Positions 1 to 14,823 are shown, counted from the stretch's first letter. The stretch: DNA of 64,000 bases from Streptomyces roseoviridis (GCF_039535235.1 NZ_BAAAWU010000001.1:3782001-3846000); one strand, 5' to 3'. Notes: a model not told the origin generated them from the letters alone. Numbers and translations: made by a program.

Positions 1-264
1 GGCGTGCTCATCCTGGAGGCCGGCTCCAGCGACGACGCACAGGCTGTGGAGCGGGTCGACGCGCAGCTGGAAGGCGACGACATCTCGATCGCCTTCAACC
101 CGACCTTCCTCCTGGACGGCCTGAGCGCGATCGACTCCCCGGTCGCCCAGCTCTCCTTCACGACCTCCACCAAGCCCGCCCTCCTGAGCGGCCGGCCGGC
201 GGTCGACGCGGAGGCCGACGAGGCCTACAAGTACCTGATCATGCCGGTACGACTGAGCGGCTGA
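1..264 (+). CDS. dnaN: DNA polymerase III sliding clamp (beta), C-terminal fragment
   Basis: This is the last 87 codons of the beta clamp, the ring that tethers DNA polymerase III to DNA. The 5' part lies outside the window. The visible end carries the typical C-terminal clamp pattern: the stretch with ISIAFNPTFLLDGL, then PALLSG and the terminal YKYLIMPVRLSG, where the MPxR-type ending is diagnostic of DnaN. It is followed in the same direction by gnd and recF, which is the streptomycete order beside oriC. No start can be judged. Identification is secure from both the terminal motif and the neighbours. Confidence 0.95.
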   Translation, partial: GVLILEAGSSDDAQAVERVDAQLEGDDISIAFNPTFLLDGLSAIDSPVAQLSFTTSTKPALLSGRPAVDAEADEAYKYLIMPVRLSG

Positions 265-340
265 CCCCACAGGTGTGCGCCGGGGTCCGGGCGTAGGCTC
301 GGACCCGGGTAAACCGCACACGACGCTTAAGGAATCTCTG

Positions 341-1219
341 ATGGAGCTCGGTCTCGTCGGTCTCGGCAAGATGGGCGGCAACATGCGCGAGCGCATCCGC
401 CGCGCAGGCCACACCGTCATCGGATACGACCGCAACCCGGACCTCGCCGATGTCCACAGCCTCGAAGAGCTTGTGGGCAAGCTCAAGGGTCCGCGCGTGG
501 TGTGGGTCATGGTTCCGGCCGGCGCCGCGACCCAGTCCACCATCGACGAGCTGGCGAACCTGCTGTCGCCCGGCGACGTCGTCGTGGACGGCGGCAACTC
601 CCGCTGGACCGACGACGAGAAGCACGCCGAGGAGCTCGCCGCCAAGGGCATCGGCTTCGTCGACTGCGGCGTCTCCGGCGGCGTCTGGGGCCTGGAGAAC
701 GGCTACGCGCTCATGTACGGCGGCGACGCCGAGCACGTGGCCCGCGTCCAGCCGATCTTCGACGCCCTCAAGCCTGAGGGTCCCCACGGTTCGGTCCACG
801 CGGGCAAGGTCGGTGCCGGCCACTTCGCGAAGATGGTCCACAACGGCATCGAGTACGCCATGATGCAGGCCTACGCCGAGGGCTGGGAGCTCCTGGAGAA
901 GGTCGACTCCGTCACCGACGTCCGCGAGGTCTTCCGCTCCTGGCAGGAAGGCACCGTCATCCGCTCATGGCTGCTCGACCTCGCGGTCAACGCCCTCGAC
1001 GAGGACGAGCACCTGGAGCGGCTGCGCGGCTACGCGTCGGACTCCGGCGAGGGCCGGTGGACCGTCGAGGCCGCCATCGACAACGCCGTACCGCTGCCGG
1101 CGATCACCGCGTCGCTGTTCGCGCGGTTCGCGTCGCGTCAGGACGACTCGCCGCAGATGAAGATGATCGCCGCGCTGCGCAACCAGTTCGGCGGTCACGC
1201 GGTCGAGACGAAGAAGTAA
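341..1219 (+). CDS. gnd: 6-phosphogluconate dehydrogenase, short (decarboxylating, probably NAD-dependent) type
   Basis: The 292-residue product is the short form of 6-phosphogluconate dehydrogenase, converting 6-phosphogluconate to ribulose 5-phosphate and CO2 in the pentose phosphate pathway. The N-terminus MELGLVGLGKMGGNM is a Rossmann nucleotide-binding loop (GLGKMG). Residues near 80-85 give the DGGNS motif and about residue 160-170 the GxGHFxKMVHNGIEY substrate and catalytic segment with its conserved lysine and asparagine. The ATG at 341 was chosen because it has a TAAGGA ribosome site just upstream and starts exactly at the family N-terminus. It lies between dnaN and recF, a placement conserved in Streptomyces that probably reflects history rather than shared function. 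Confidence 0.95.
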   Translation: MELGLVGLGKMGGNMRERIRRAGHTVIGYDRNPDLADVHSLEELVGKLKGPRVVWVMVPAGAATQSTIDELANLLSPGDVVVDGGNSRWTDDEKHAEELAAKGIGFVDCGVSGGVWGLENGYALMYGGDAEHVARVQPIFDALKPEGPHGSVHAGKVGAGHFAKMVHNGIEYAMMQAYAEGWELLEKVDSVTDVREVFRSWQEGTVIRSWLLDLAVNALDEDEHLERLRGYASDSGEGRWTVEAAIDNAVPLPAITASLFARFASRQDDSPQMKMIAALRNQFGGHAVETKK

Positions 1220-1276
1220 TCCACAGGCTGTGCACCCGGCGGTGCACAGCCCGCCGGGGGAAGGTCGGCGCCCACC

Positions 1277-2407
1277 ATGCACGTCACGCATCTGTCGCTG
1301 GCCGACTTCCGCTCCTACGCCCGGGTCGAGGTCCCGCTCGATCCGGGCGTCACCGCGTTCGTGGGGGCGAACGGCCAGGGCAAGACCAATCTCGTCGAGG
1401 CGGTCGGCTATCTCGCCACCCTCGGCAGTCACCGCGTCGCCTCCGACGCCCCGCTGGTGCGCATGGGGGCGGAGCGGGCGATCATCCGGGCCGCCGTCAC
1501 GCAGGGCGAGCGCTCCCAGCTGGTCGAGCTCGAACTCAACCCGGGCCGCGCCAACCGCGCCCGTATCAACAGGTCCTCGCAGGTCAGACCCCGCGATGTG
1601 CTGGGGATCGTGCGGACCGTGCTGTTCGCGCCGGAGGACCTGGCCCTCGTCAAGGGCGACCCCGGCGAGCGCCGGCGCTTCCTCGACGAACTGATCACGG
1701 CGCGCGCGCCGCGCATGGCGGGCGTGCGCTCCGACTACGAGCGGGTGCTCAAGCAGCGCAACACGCTCCTGAAGTCCGCGGCCATGGCCCGGCGCCACGG
1801 CGGCCGCGGCATGGACCTGTCCACCCTGGACGTCTGGGACCAGCACCTGGCCCGGGCCGGCGCCGAGCTGCTCGCCCAGCGGCTCGACCTCATCGACACG
1901 CTCCGCCCGCTCGCCGACAAGGCCTATGAGCAGCTGGCCCCGGGCGGCGGACCGGTCCACCTCGAGTACAAGCCGTCCGCGCCCGGCTCCGGGCACACCC
2001 GCGAGGAGCTGTACGGACAGCTGACCGCCGCGCTCGCCGACGTACGCAAACAGGAGATCGAGCGGGGCGTCACGCTGGTCGGACCGCACCGCGACGACCT
2101 CCTCCTCAAGCTCGGGGAGCTGCCGGCCAAGGGGTACGCGAGCCACGGCGAGTCCTGGTCCTACGCCCTGGCGCTGCGGCTCGCCTCGTACGACCTGCTG
2201 CGCGCCGAGGGCAACGAGCCGGTCCTCGTCCTCGACGACGTCTTCGCCGAGCTGGACGCGCGCCGGCGCGAGCGGCTCGCGGAACTGGTGGCGCCGGGTG
2301 AGCAGGTCCTCGTCACGGCGGCGGTCGACGACGACGTGCCGGGCGTGCTCGCCGGCACGCGGTACGCGGTGGCCGGCGGAACGGTCGAAAGGGTGGCACG
2401 AGCATGA
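1277..2407 (+). CDS. recf: DNA replication/repair ATPase RecF
   Basis: The 376-residue protein is RecF, an SMC-like ATPase that helps load RecA at single-strand gaps and stalled forks. The N-terminal beta strand [19 protein letters not shown] is typical. The Walker A loop GANGQGKTN lies near residues 30-40, the ABC-type signature around [12 protein letters not shown] near residue 293, and Walker B is [12 protein letters not shown] near residues 317-328. The length matches the family. The stop overlaps the start of the DUF721 gene by four bases (ATGA), indicating translational coupling. Confidence 0.96.
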   Translation: MHVTHLSLADFRSYARVEVPLDPGVTAFVGANGQGKTNLVEAVGYLATLGSHRVASDAPLVRMGAERAIIRAAVTQGERSQLVELELNPGRANRARINRSSQVRPRDVLGIVRTVLFAPEDLALVKGDPGERRRFLDELITARAPRMAGVRSDYERVLKQRNTLLKSAAMARRHGGRGMDLSTLDVWDQHLARAGAELLAQRLDLIDTLRPLADKAYEQLAPGGGPVHLEYKPSAPGSGHTREELYGQLTAALADVRKQEIERGVTLVGPHRDDLLLKLGELPAKGYASHGESWSYALALRLASYDLLRAEGNEPVLVLDDVFAELDARRRERLAELVAPGEQVLVTAAVDDDVPGVLAGTRYAVAGGTVERVARA

Positions 2408-2967
2408 CCGGCGGCGGTGAAACTTCCCCACAGCCTGTGGACAAGCCCGCGGCGGCGCCCGAGCCCTCCGGGGTCGACCTGGCCCGGGTCGCACTGCGCG
2501 CCGCCAAGGAACAGGCGAAGGCGCGGGGCGCGGCGGCCCAGCAGAAGAAGCAGGCCAGGCGCGGCGGCGGCCTGCGCTCCGGCGCGCGCGCCGACGGACG
2601 CGACCCGATGGCGCTGGGCGCCGCGATCAACCGGCTGATCACCGAGCGGGGCTGGGAGACGCCGGCCGCCGTCGGCGGGGTCATGGGGCGCTGGCCGCAG
2701 ATCGTGGGCGAGGACCTCGCCAAGCACTGCGTACCGCTGAAGTACGACGAGGACCCCGAGGAGCGGGTGCTCACCGTGCAGTGCGACTCGACGGCGTGGG
2801 CGACCCAGCTGCGGCTGCTCGCCCCGCGCCTCGTCGCGCGCCTCAACGAGGACCTGGGGCACGGCACCGTACGGATGATCAAGGTCCTGGGTCCGGGCGG
2901 GCCCCGGCGGGGCTACGGGCCGCTGCGGGCACCCGGGTCGACGGGACCCGGAGATACGTACGGATAG
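2404..2967 (+). CDS. DUF721 (DciA-like) protein
   Basis: The 187-residue protein has a Lys/Arg/Ala-rich N-terminal half (residues 20-60) and a DUF721 domain in the C-terminal half (about 70-165) with [12 protein letters not shown] and [25 protein letters not shown]721 includes DciA, the protein that helps load the replicative helicase DnaB in bacteria lacking DnaC. A helicase-loader role is therefore a reasonable inference next to recF and gyrB, but the family assignment is all the sequence shows. The ATG overlaps the recF stop. A consensus DnaA box (TGTGGACAA, 2436-2444) lies inside its early coding region. After its stop, 2968-3257 is non-coding and holds the gyrB promoter region. Confidence 0.88.
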   Translation: MTGGGETSPQPVDKPAAAPEPSGVDLARVALRAAKEQAKARGAAAQQKKQARRGGGLRSGARADGRDPMALGAAINRLITERGWETPAAVGGVMGRWPQIVGEDLAKHCVPLKYDEDPEERVLTVQCDSTAWATQLRLLAPRLVARLNEDLGHGTVRMIKVLGPGGPRRGYGPLRAPGSTGPGDTYG

Positions 2968-3140
2968 CGGTACGGGGCGGACGCGCGACCCCGCGCGGGC
3001 CGCATGCCCACAACCGGTCACCGCCCGAAGCGCTAGGTGGCCGTCAGGGGCCTCTGGAGCCCCTCCCCGGATATGGGGAGTCGTCTCGCGCCCGCCGAGG
3101 GCGGCACATGAGCATTCAGGTACCGGCAAACCCCCATGAG

Positions 3141-5264
<2,124 letters not shown>

Positions 5265-5305
5265 GTCGGTCTCAGCTGACCGTACGAAAGGACTGAAGAC
5301 CAGCA

Positions 5306-7912
<2,607 letters not shown>

Positions 7913-7915
7913 AGC

Positions 7916-8593
7916 GTGAGTGGAGCCACGGGCGCCGGTTCGGCCGAGGGCCGGTCCGCAGGATCGAGCGGTGCCCGTGGCTCCGCCACGGACTCCCAGG
8001 GGGTTACGGTGACGGACACTCGGGGGCAGGGTCCCTCGTACGAGACGTACAACGGGCCGCTGCCCGGCGAGCGCGGGGGGACGCAGCCGCAGAGCGGTCC
8101 CTACCACCCGCCGCAGGCGTACGGGACCCCCGGGCAGGGCACTCCCGCCCAGGGCGTGCCGGCGGCCGGCAAGGGTGGCGCGGCCACGCGCAAGCCGCGT
8201 ACGGGCGCGCGCACCACCCCGCGGACGCGCAAGGCGCGGCTGCGGGTCGCCAAGGCCGATCCGTGGTCGGTGATGAAGGTGAGCTTCCTGCTCTCCATCG
8301 CGCTCGGCATCTGCACGGTGGTGGCCGCGGCGGTGCTGTGGATGGTCATGGACGCCATGGGCGTCTTCTCGACCGTCGGCGGCACGATCAGCGAGGCCAC
8401 CGGCTCCAACGAGTCCAACGGCTTCGACCTCCAGTCCTTCCTGTCGCTGCCGCGGGTGCTGATGTTCACCTCGGTCATCGCGGTGATCGACGTCGTCCTG
8501 ATGACGGCCCTGGCCACGCTCGGCGCCTTCATCTACAACCTGTCGGCCGGCTTCGTGGGCGGTGTGGAGCTCACCCTCGCCGAGGACGAGTGA
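7916..8593 (+). CDS. DUF3566 membrane protein
   Basis: The 225-residue protein has a long disordered N-terminus rich in Gly, Pro, Ser and Thr (residues 1-95), a basic stretch with TRKPRTGARTTPRTRKARLR, and then the DUF3566 domain. The domain has two hydrophobic segments, near residues 122-145 and 180-205, separated by a short polar loop. The family is actinobacterial and regularly sits directly after gyrA; its function is not known to me. GTG at 7916 is only three bases past the gyrA stop, so it is probably co-translated with gyrA. Confidence 0.85.
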   Translation: MSGATGAGSAEGRSAGSSGARGSATDSQGVTVTDTRGQGPSYETYNGPLPGERGGTQPQSGPYHPPQAYGTPGQGTPAQGVPAAGKGGAATRKPRTGARTTPRTRKARLRVAKADPWSVMKVSFLLSIALGICTVVAAAVLWMVMDAMGVFSTVGGTISEATGSNESNGFDLQSFLSLPRVLMFTSVIAVIDVVLMTALATLGAFIYNLSAGFVGGVELTLAEDE

Positions 8594-8623
8594 CCCGCGC
8601 GGGGGCCGGGCACGGAACCGATT

Positions 8624-8652
8624 TTGGGACTGGCCCCCACGTGCGCTAATCT
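8624..8652 (+). promoter_or_regulatory. Promoter of tRNA-Ile
   Basis: TTGGGA (8624-8629) and TAATCT (8647-8652) are separated by 17 bases and lie 41 bases before the mature tRNA. The -10 context GCTAATCTTCAG is shared with the region upstream of tRNA-Leu (about 30837-30848), which supports a real tRNA promoter. Confidence 0.65.
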
Positions 8653-8692
8653 TCAGGAGTCAGCGCGCGGGACACACACCGCAGAGCGCGGC

Positions 8693-8766
8693 GGGGCTAT
8701 AGCTCAGTTGGTTAGAGCGCATCCCTGATAAGGATGAGGCCACAGGTTCAAATCCTGTTAGCCCCA
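8693..8766 (+). tRNA. tRNA-Ile (GAT anticodon)
   Basis: The 74-base sequence folds as a cloverleaf. The acceptor stem GGGGCTA pairs with TAGCCCC, the anticodon stem CATCC/GGATG encloses a loop CTGATAA with anticodon GAT, and the T arm contains GGTTCAAATCC. The discriminator is A8766 and the CCA end is not encoded. Confidence 0.97.
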
Positions 8767-8774
8767 CAGACACG

Positions 8775-8807
8775 ATCGGCCCGGACGGTTCACCCGTCCG
8801 GGCCGAT
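8775..8807 (+). terminator. Rho-independent terminator after tRNA-Ile
   Basis: A 14-bp perfect stem (8775-8788 with 8794-8807, outer sequence ATCGGCCCGGACGG) encloses a five-base loop and begins nine bases after the tRNA. The T-run after it is weak, as is usual in Streptomyces. Confidence 0.8.
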
Positions 8808-8911
8808 TGCTTTGCCCGGACGCGTTGCGGGCGAGGTCACCGATCGGTATCGGTCGGTGTGTAGAGTGGGCGTCAGAAGTCTCCTACGTCAACGAAAGAC
8901 GAGGTCGCGCG

Positions 8912-9046
8912 GTGAAGAAGCTTCTCCTGGTCGCACTGGCCGCCATCGGCGGGCTCCTCGTGTACCGCCAGATCCAGGCGGATCGCGCCGAGCAGGATCT
9001 GTGGACGGAGGCGACCGACTCCGTGCCCGCAGGTTCGGGTGTGTGA
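8912..9046 (+). CDS. DLW-39 family small protein
   Basis: The product has 44 residues. It has one N-terminal hydrophobic segment (KKLLLVALAAIGGLLVY) followed by RQIQADRAEQDLWTEATD. The DLW core identifies the actinobacterial DLW-39 family, whose members lie near gyrA and tRNA genes and have no known function. The GTG at 8912 has a GACGAGG ribosome site seven bases upstream; longer in-frame starts would run back across the upstream terminator. It is probably a membrane-inserted or exported peptide. A promoter -10 TAGAGT (8862-8867) precedes it. Confidence 0.85.
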   Translation: MKKLLLVALAAIGGLLVYRQIQADRAEQDLWTEATDSVPAGSGV

Positions 9047-9063
9047 GACGAAGAGCGTGTGTG

Positions 9064-9102
9064 AGTGAGGCCCCGACCGCGGTGAGCGGTCGGGGCCTCA
9101 CT
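9064..9102 (+). terminator. Terminator after the DLW-39 gene
   Basis: A perfect 17-bp stem (9064-9080 with 9086-9102, AGTGAGGCCCCGACCGC) has the five-base loop GGTGA and starts 17 bases after the DLW-39 stop. Confidence 0.85.
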
Positions 9103-9205
9103 CTGTTCACGGTCGTTAACCGATCGCTTGCCGGCGCAAATTTGTAGGGTCCCGGTCAGGCAAGCGGGCAGGATGGGCGCGCACGGAGACGACGAGGAGA
9201 AGCGC

Positions 9206-10492
9206 GTGAAGAGGCTACGGGGAACCGGTCGTACGGCGGGGGTGCTGGCCGCGGCGGTGTGTGCGGCCCTCGCGCTGCCCGGCGGCGCCCGGGCGGCCGG
9301 TGAGGGCGGCGGTTACGCCTTCGACGACAAGGCGCGGCGGGTGAAGGGTGCCATCTCCAACCTGGACGCCGAGCGGCTCACGGCCGGGCAGAGCTACCGG
9401 GACACCATCAGGAAGGACGGAAAGCTCTACTACCGCGTCGACCTCGACGCCCGCCAGAACGCCTACGTCTCGGTCGTGGCCGTCCCCAAGCCCGGCGGGA
9501 AGGCCGGATACAGCGACGGCATCAAGGTGACCATGCAGGACGGCTCCGGGACGAACTGCGGCTACCAGTCGGTGAGCTTCGGCGGCTTCGGCTTCGCCCG
9601 GCCGATCGCCGCCTACACCCACCGCACGATCGAACCGGATTCCTCCGCCTGCCAGCTGGCCGGGGCGTACTACGTCCTCGTGGAGCGCACCTCCGAGTCC
9701 GACAGCGCGGACTGGGAGCTGGAACTGCGCTACGTGACCGAGCCGGGCCTCAAGACCGCCGGCCCGACCGCGCTGCCGGAGAACTGGGCCTCGGGCACGC
9801 CCCAGCCGCCCGCCGGCGGTCCACAGCGGCGTGACGGAGGCGGCGGGTTCCACGACGCGGCCTCGCTGCGCCAGGGCGAGTGGCGCACCGACATCAAGCC
9901 GGGCCAGACGATGTACTACCGGGTCCCGGTCGACTGGGGCCAGCAGATCTTCGCCACCGCCGAGCTGGGCAGCAGCCCGGTCGCCGACGACTACGTCAGC
10001 AGCGCGCTCACGCTGTCCCTGCTGAACCCGGCCCGCGGCTACGTCGCCAGCCGGGACCTGTCCTACGACGGTGATCCGTCGACCGTGGCGTTCGATCCGG
10101 AGCGGCCCGTGGCCTTCGAGAACCGCTTCGCCTCGGACGACGCCACCAACGGCTTGCGGTTCGCCGGCTGGTACTACCTGTCGGCCACGCTCAGCCCCGA
10201 GGTCGCCAAGGCGTACGGGGACAAGCCCCTGCCGCTGACCCTGCGGGTGAACGTCACCGGGCAGCCCAGGCCCGCACCGCCGTACGACGGCGACGCCGGG
10301 CCCTTCACGGTGACCGACGACGACCGCGAGGCGGCGGCCAGCGGCCTGAGCGGCCCGCAGGCGGCCAGGAGCGCCACGCTGACCGTCGTCGGCGTGGCCG
10401 GGATCGGCGTCGGCACGGTCCTCGTCCTGGGCCTCGGAGCCTGGTGGCTGCTCGCCCGGCGGGCGTCGGGCGCGGGCCCTACGCCTGGATGA
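9206..10492 (+). CDS. Secreted, C-terminally membrane-anchored protein of unknown function
   Basis: The 428-residue product has a cleavable-looking signal peptide (VKRLRGTGRTAGVLAAAVCAAL, Ala-x-Ala near residue 32) and a single C-terminal membrane helix (about residues 397-420, GIGVGTVLVLGLGAWWLLARR) followed by a short basic tail. It is therefore an extracellular protein held by a type I anchor. Two related-looking beta-rich modules each contain a YYRV motif (KLYYRVDLDARQNAYVS near residue 75; MYYRVPVDWGQQIFATAELG near residue 235), suggesting an internal duplication. Similar modules occur beside von Willebrand A domains in other streptomycete proteins, from memory, but no VWA motif is visible here. 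The GTG at 9206 has GAGGAG upstream. It converges on a Ser/Thr kinase gene. Confidence 0.75.
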   Translation: MKRLRGTGRTAGVLAAAVCAALALPGGARAAGEGGGYAFDDKARRVKGAISNLDAERLTAGQSYRDTIRKDGKLYYRVDLDARQNAYVSVVAVPKPGGKAGYSDGIKVTMQDGSGTNCGYQSVSFGGFGFARPIAAYTHRTIEPDSSACQLAGAYYVLVERTSESDSADWELELRYVTEPGLKTAGPTALPENWASGTPQPPAGGPQRRDGGGGFHDAASLRQGEWRTDIKPGQTMYYRVPVDWGQQIFATAELGSSPVADDYVSSALTLSLLNPARGYVASRDLSYDGDPSTVAFDPERPVAFENRFASDDATNGLRFAGWYYLSATLSPEVAKAYGDKPLPLTLRVNVTGQPRPAPPYDGDAGPFTVTDDDREAAASGLSGPQAARSATLTVVGVAGIGVGTVLVLGLGAWWLLARRASGAGPTPG

Positions 10493-10588
10493 GCGCCCGG
10501 ACCCCGTGGCGGCGAAGCGGCCGGGCGCGGGCCCTACGCCGAGATGAGCGCCCGGACCCCGTGACGGCGAAGCGGCCGGGCGCGGGCG

Positions 10589-10610
<22 letters not shown>
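10467..10610. repeat. 55-bp tandem repeat (2.6 copies) with a hairpin in each unit, between convergent genes
   Basis: Units begin at 10467, 10522 and 10577 with period 55. Each contains the final codons of the kinase gene in minus-strand sense (ALISA or ALIQA, then stop) and each of the first two contains the inverted repeat GCGCCCGG...CCGGGCGC (10493-10500 with 10521-10528; 10548-10555 with 10576-10583) around a 20-base loop. The result is two tandem hairpins exactly between a plus-strand and a minus-strand gene, so they probably act as a bidirectional terminator made by duplication of the kinase 3' end. Confidence 0.8.
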
Positions 10611-11938
<1,328 letters not shown>

Positions 11939-11986
11939 CGCGCTGCGCCCGCTCCCCGTACCGTCTCGGTTGATGCCGTACCGGCG

Positions 11987-12535
11987 TCAGTTCTGATGCG
12001 CCTCGTAGTGGGCCACCGCGTCCGCGGTGCGCCCCGCGCCGTAGACCCGGAGGAACTCTGCCAGTTCGGGGTGAGCGGGCGCGAGCGAGTCGGCCGCCTC
12101 GATGATGTCGCCCGCCGCGGCCACGGAGCGCAGCAGGGACTGGATCTCGCGGACCACCCGGCGCACGGTGGGCGCGCCGCTGGTGGTGGTGGGCTGGCTG
12201 CCGGAGGTGAGGACGGAGCCGCCCTGGGACCTCTTGATCTCGTCCATCCGGTCGGTGGCCTCGGCGGCGCTGACGCTGCCGTCGGCGACCTGGCCGGCGA
12301 GCTCCTGGAGGGCCTGGACACGCTGGACGACGGCGGGATTGCCGATCTTGGCCCGCTGGCCGCTCATCAGCTGGGAGAGCATGGGCGCCGACAGTCCGAG
12401 CACGGCCGCGAGCCGGGCCTGATTCAGTCCGAGATCGTCGATCAGCCGGCGGAAGAGCGCCCCCAACGGCTCCCCGTACCAACTGCGCTGGAGCTCCCGG
12501 GCTCTGGCCGTGGCTTCCTGCTGCGCTGTATCCAT
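11987..12535 (-). CDS. XRE-type helix-turn-helix regulator
   Basis: The 182-residue protein has an N-terminal helix-turn-helix (about residues 28-60: LGLNQARLAAVLGLSAPMLSQLMSGQRAKIGNP) and a mostly helical C-terminal region with no recognised domain. It is probably a DNA-binding regulator; its targets are unknown. ATG at 12535 is preceded by GGGGAG. It lies 48 bases upstream of the Ser/Thr kinase on the same strand, so the two may be co-transcribed, and it diverges from tRNA-Ala. Confidence 0.85.
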   Translation of the reverse strand: MDTAQQEATARARELQRSWYGEPLGALFRRLIDDLGLNQARLAAVLGLSAPMLSQLMSGQRAKIGNPAVVQRVQALQELAGQVADGSVSAAEATDRMDEIKRSQGGSVLTSGSQPTTTSGAPTVRRVVREIQSLLRSVAAAGDIIEAADSLAPAHPELAEFLRVYGAGRTADAVAHYEAHQN

Positions 12536-12625
12536 TACTACTTCTCCCCATCCCTTGGGTTCGCCACTGCGAACCCCGATCAGCATCTTACGGAGCGTGG
12601 TCGCCGACGGGGAGTCCCTATCTTT

Positions 12626-12656
12626 TTGCGGAATACGGGGGGTGACCCGGTACTCT
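12626..12656 (+). promoter_or_regulatory. Possible promoter of tRNA-Ala
   Basis: TTGCGG (12626-12631) and TACTCT (12651-12656) lie 11 bases before tRNA-Ala with a 19-base spacer. The spacing is longer than ideal, so confidence is modest. Confidence 0.4.
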
Positions 12657-12667
12657 GTTGTCGTTCC

Positions 12668-12740
12668 GGGGCCTTAGCTCAGTTGGTAGAGCGCTGTCTT
12701 TGCATGGCAGATGTCAGGGGTTCGACTCCCCTAGGCTCCA
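12668..12740 (+). tRNA. tRNA-Ala (TGC anticodon)
   Basis: The 73-base sequence folds as a cloverleaf: GGGGCCT pairs with AGGCTCC (one G-T), the anticodon stem CTGTC/GGCAG encloses TTTGCAT with anticodon TGC, and the T arm reads GGTTCGACTCC. A12740 is the discriminator and CCA is not encoded. Confidence 0.97.
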
Positions 12741-12751
12741 CTCCGGACAAG

Positions 12752-12791
12752 AGCTCCCTGACCAGCGGAAACGCGCGGCGGGGAGCTTTTT
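12752..12791 (+). terminator. Rho-independent terminator after tRNA-Ala
   Basis: AGCTCCC (12752-12758) pairs with GGGAGCT (12781-12787), followed directly by a run of T. It begins 12 bases after the tRNA. Confidence 0.75.
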
Positions 12792-12873
12792 CGTGCGCCG
12801 GGGGAAGTGGCCCGCTCCTTCGGGGAGGGAATGGACCAGGTGTCGTGGGCCACTCGCGCCTAACGTCGTGTCC

Positions 12874-14133
12874 ATGGCGAAGACGAAGAAGACCGGCGGC
12901 ACCCCACGGACCCAGCGGAACCTGCTGATCGCCCAGCTCAGCAACTCCATCGGCGACGGCGCCTTCTACGTGACCTCGGCGCTCTACTTCTCCCGGATCG
13001 TCGGCCTCTCCGCCCCGCAGATCGGCGCCGGGCTCGCCGTGGCCTGGGGGATCGGCTCCCTCGCCGGAGTACCGCTCGGGCACCTGGCCGACCGGCGCGG
13101 CCCGCGCGGCAACGCCGTCCTGCTCGCCCTGGCCACCGCGGCGGCCGTCGCGTCCTTCCTCCTGATCCGCTCCTTCGTCCCCTTCCTGCTCGCCGCCACC
13201 GCGTACGCCACCGCCCAGAGCGGCCTCGCCGCCGCCCGCCAGGCCCTCCTCGCCGGCCTGGTCGAGCCCGCCGCCCGGGTCGGGATGCTGGCCCGGATCC
13301 AGGCCACGCTCAACGCCGGCCTCGCCGTGGGGGCCGCGCTCGGCGGCCTCGCCCTGAGCGCCGGGACCCGAGGCGCCTACCTGGCCGTCTTCGCCCTCGA
13401 CGCGGCCGGCTTCCTCCTCTGCGCCCTGGTGCTGCGCTCCCTGCCCTCGCTGCCGGGCACCCCGGCGGCGAGCGGCGGCGAACCGCGGCTCGTGGTGCTG
13501 CGGGACCGCCCGTACGCCGTGCTCACCCTCCTCAACGCGCTGCTGCTGCTCCGGCTGCCGCTGCTCAGCCTGGCCCTGCCGCTGTGGATCGTGGAGCGGA
13601 CCGCGGCGCCCGGGTGGACGGTCTCGGCGCTCTTCGTCCTCAACACCGGTGCGGTGATGCTCTTTCAGGTGCGGGCCGCCCGCTCGGTGACCGGGCTGCC
13701 GGAGGCGACCCGGGCGGTGTCGCGCTCCAGCCTGGTGATGCTCGCCTCGTGCGCGGTGTTCGCGGTGACGGCGGCCGGCTTTGGACCCTGGCCGACGGTC
13801 GCGGTGCTGGTCGCCGGAGCCGTCCTGCAGGTGATCGCCGAGATGCGCCACTCGGCCGGGTCGTGGCAGATCGGCTTCTCCCTGGCGCCGGCCGACCGGA
13901 TCGGCCAGTACCAGGGCTTCTACGGCACGGGCGTGCCGGTCGCCAGGACCCTCGGGCCGCTCCTCGTCACCACCCTGCTGATCGGCTGGGGCGTGGCCGG
14001 ATGGCTGGTCCTGGGCGGGATCTTCGTGGTGGCCGGCTTCGCCACCGCGCCGGCGGTGCGCTGGGCGGAGCGTTCCCGGGCCGCGTCGGCGCCGTCCGGC
14101 GAGCGGGCAGCCGAGACCGCCGGGGCGCACTGA
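12874..14133 (+). CDS. Major facilitator superfamily transporter
   Basis: The 419-residue protein has about twelve hydrophobic segments and the MFS loop 2-3 signature GHLADRRGPRG near residues 70-80, so it is an MFS permease of the drug-exporter-like type. The substrate cannot be told from sequence. ATG at 12874 starts with a short basic cytoplasmic tail (MAKTKKTGG) and is preferred to upstream starts, which would cross tRNA-Ala. It stands alone. Confidence 0.88.
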   Translation: MAKTKKTGGTPRTQRNLLIAQLSNSIGDGAFYVTSALYFSRIVGLSAPQIGAGLAVAWGIGSLAGVPLGHLADRRGPRGNAVLLALATAAAVASFLLIRSFVPFLLAATAYATAQSGLAAARQALLAGLVEPAARVGMLARIQATLNAGLAVGAALGGLALSAGTRGAYLAVFALDAAGFLLCALVLRSLPSLPGTPAASGGEPRLVVLRDRPYAVLTLLNALLLLRLPLLSLALPLWIVERTAAPGWTVSALFVLNTGAVMLFQVRAARSVTGLPEATRAVSRSSLVMLASCAVFAVTAAGFGPWPTVAVLVAGAVLQVIAEMRHSAGSWQIGFSLAPADRIGQYQGFYGTGVPVARTLGPLLVTTLLIGWGVAGWLVLGGIFVVAGFATAPAVRWAERSRAASAPSGERAAETAGAH

Positions 14134-14200
14134 GCCGGACGAGTGGTGTTCATCGGAAGAACTGCGCGGCGACGGCGTCGCTCCACGGAACGAGGGCGCG

Positions 14201-14219
14201 CTTCCTCATCATGAGGAAG
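14201..14219. promoter_or_regulatory. Inverted repeat upstream of a secreted-protein gene
   Basis: CTTCCTCAT-C-ATGAGGAAG is a perfect 9-bp dyad with a one-base centre, 84 bases before the next gene start. It could be a repressor operator or the hairpin ending the MFS transcript; no T-run follows, so the operator reading is slightly preferred. Confidence 0.4.
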
Positions 14220-14302
14220 GTACGAAAAGCGCGCAATCCGAAATGAACCATCCGAGAACACCCGACTCGTCCCGCACCTCGACATCACGAAAGTGAGGGG
14301 TC

Positions 14303-14737
14303 ATGGCCACCGCCAAGGTCAAGCAGTTCTGGACCGCCCTCGTCTCCGTCCTCTTCGCCCTGCTCGCCTCCCTCGGCCTGGCGAGCCCCGCCACCGCCGC
14401 CCAGCGGACCGCCCTCCAGCAGGGCGAGGAGCCGGCGACCACCCCCGCGACGGCCGCCACGACGACGCCGGCGCGCGCCCTCGCCTCCGTACCGGCACCG
14501 AGGCCGGCCCCTCAGTGGCACGCCGCGCGGGGCCGGGCCCTGCCGCCCACCATCAAGCAGCGCATCCGCGCCGAGGCGCACGGTTCCTCGCCCTCCGTCC
14601 GCCACCTGCGCGCGGACGCCCCGGCCGTCACGGACCGGGACGGCACGTTCGACCTGACGGGTGCGGCCCTCGCCGCCCCGGCCGCCGCTTCCGGGGCCGC
14701 TCCGGCCCCCGTCGCTCCGGCCGTCCACGCCGCGTAG
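14303..14737 (+). CDS. Small secreted Ala/Pro-rich protein
   Basis: The 144-residue product starts with a clear signal peptide (residues 1-33, hydrophobic core WTALVSVLFALLASLGLAS, cleavage near ATAA). The mature part is rich in Ala, Pro, Thr and Arg with no cysteines and no motif I recognise. GTGAGGGG lies a few bases before the ATG. Composition and codon positions look typical of the chromosome. Function unknown. Confidence 0.7.
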   Translation: MATAKVKQFWTALVSVLFALLASLGLASPATAAQRTALQQGEEPATTPATAATTTPARALASVPAPRPAPQWHAARGRALPPTIKQRIRAEAHGSSPSVRHLRADAPAVTDRDGTFDLTGAALAAPAAASGAAPAPVAPAVHAA

Positions 14738-14823
14738 GGCGCGGCGGGATGTTCCGCCGCGCCCCTCGTCCGCTCCGTAGCAGCTCGTCCGTCATGGCAG
14801 ACCGTCCGTCGACCGGCCGGTGA

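Noticed and set aside
1..300. oriC within the window
   Set aside because: The dnaA-dnaN spacer lies upstream of dnaN, which is already cut at base 1; no dense TTGTCCACA array is present here.
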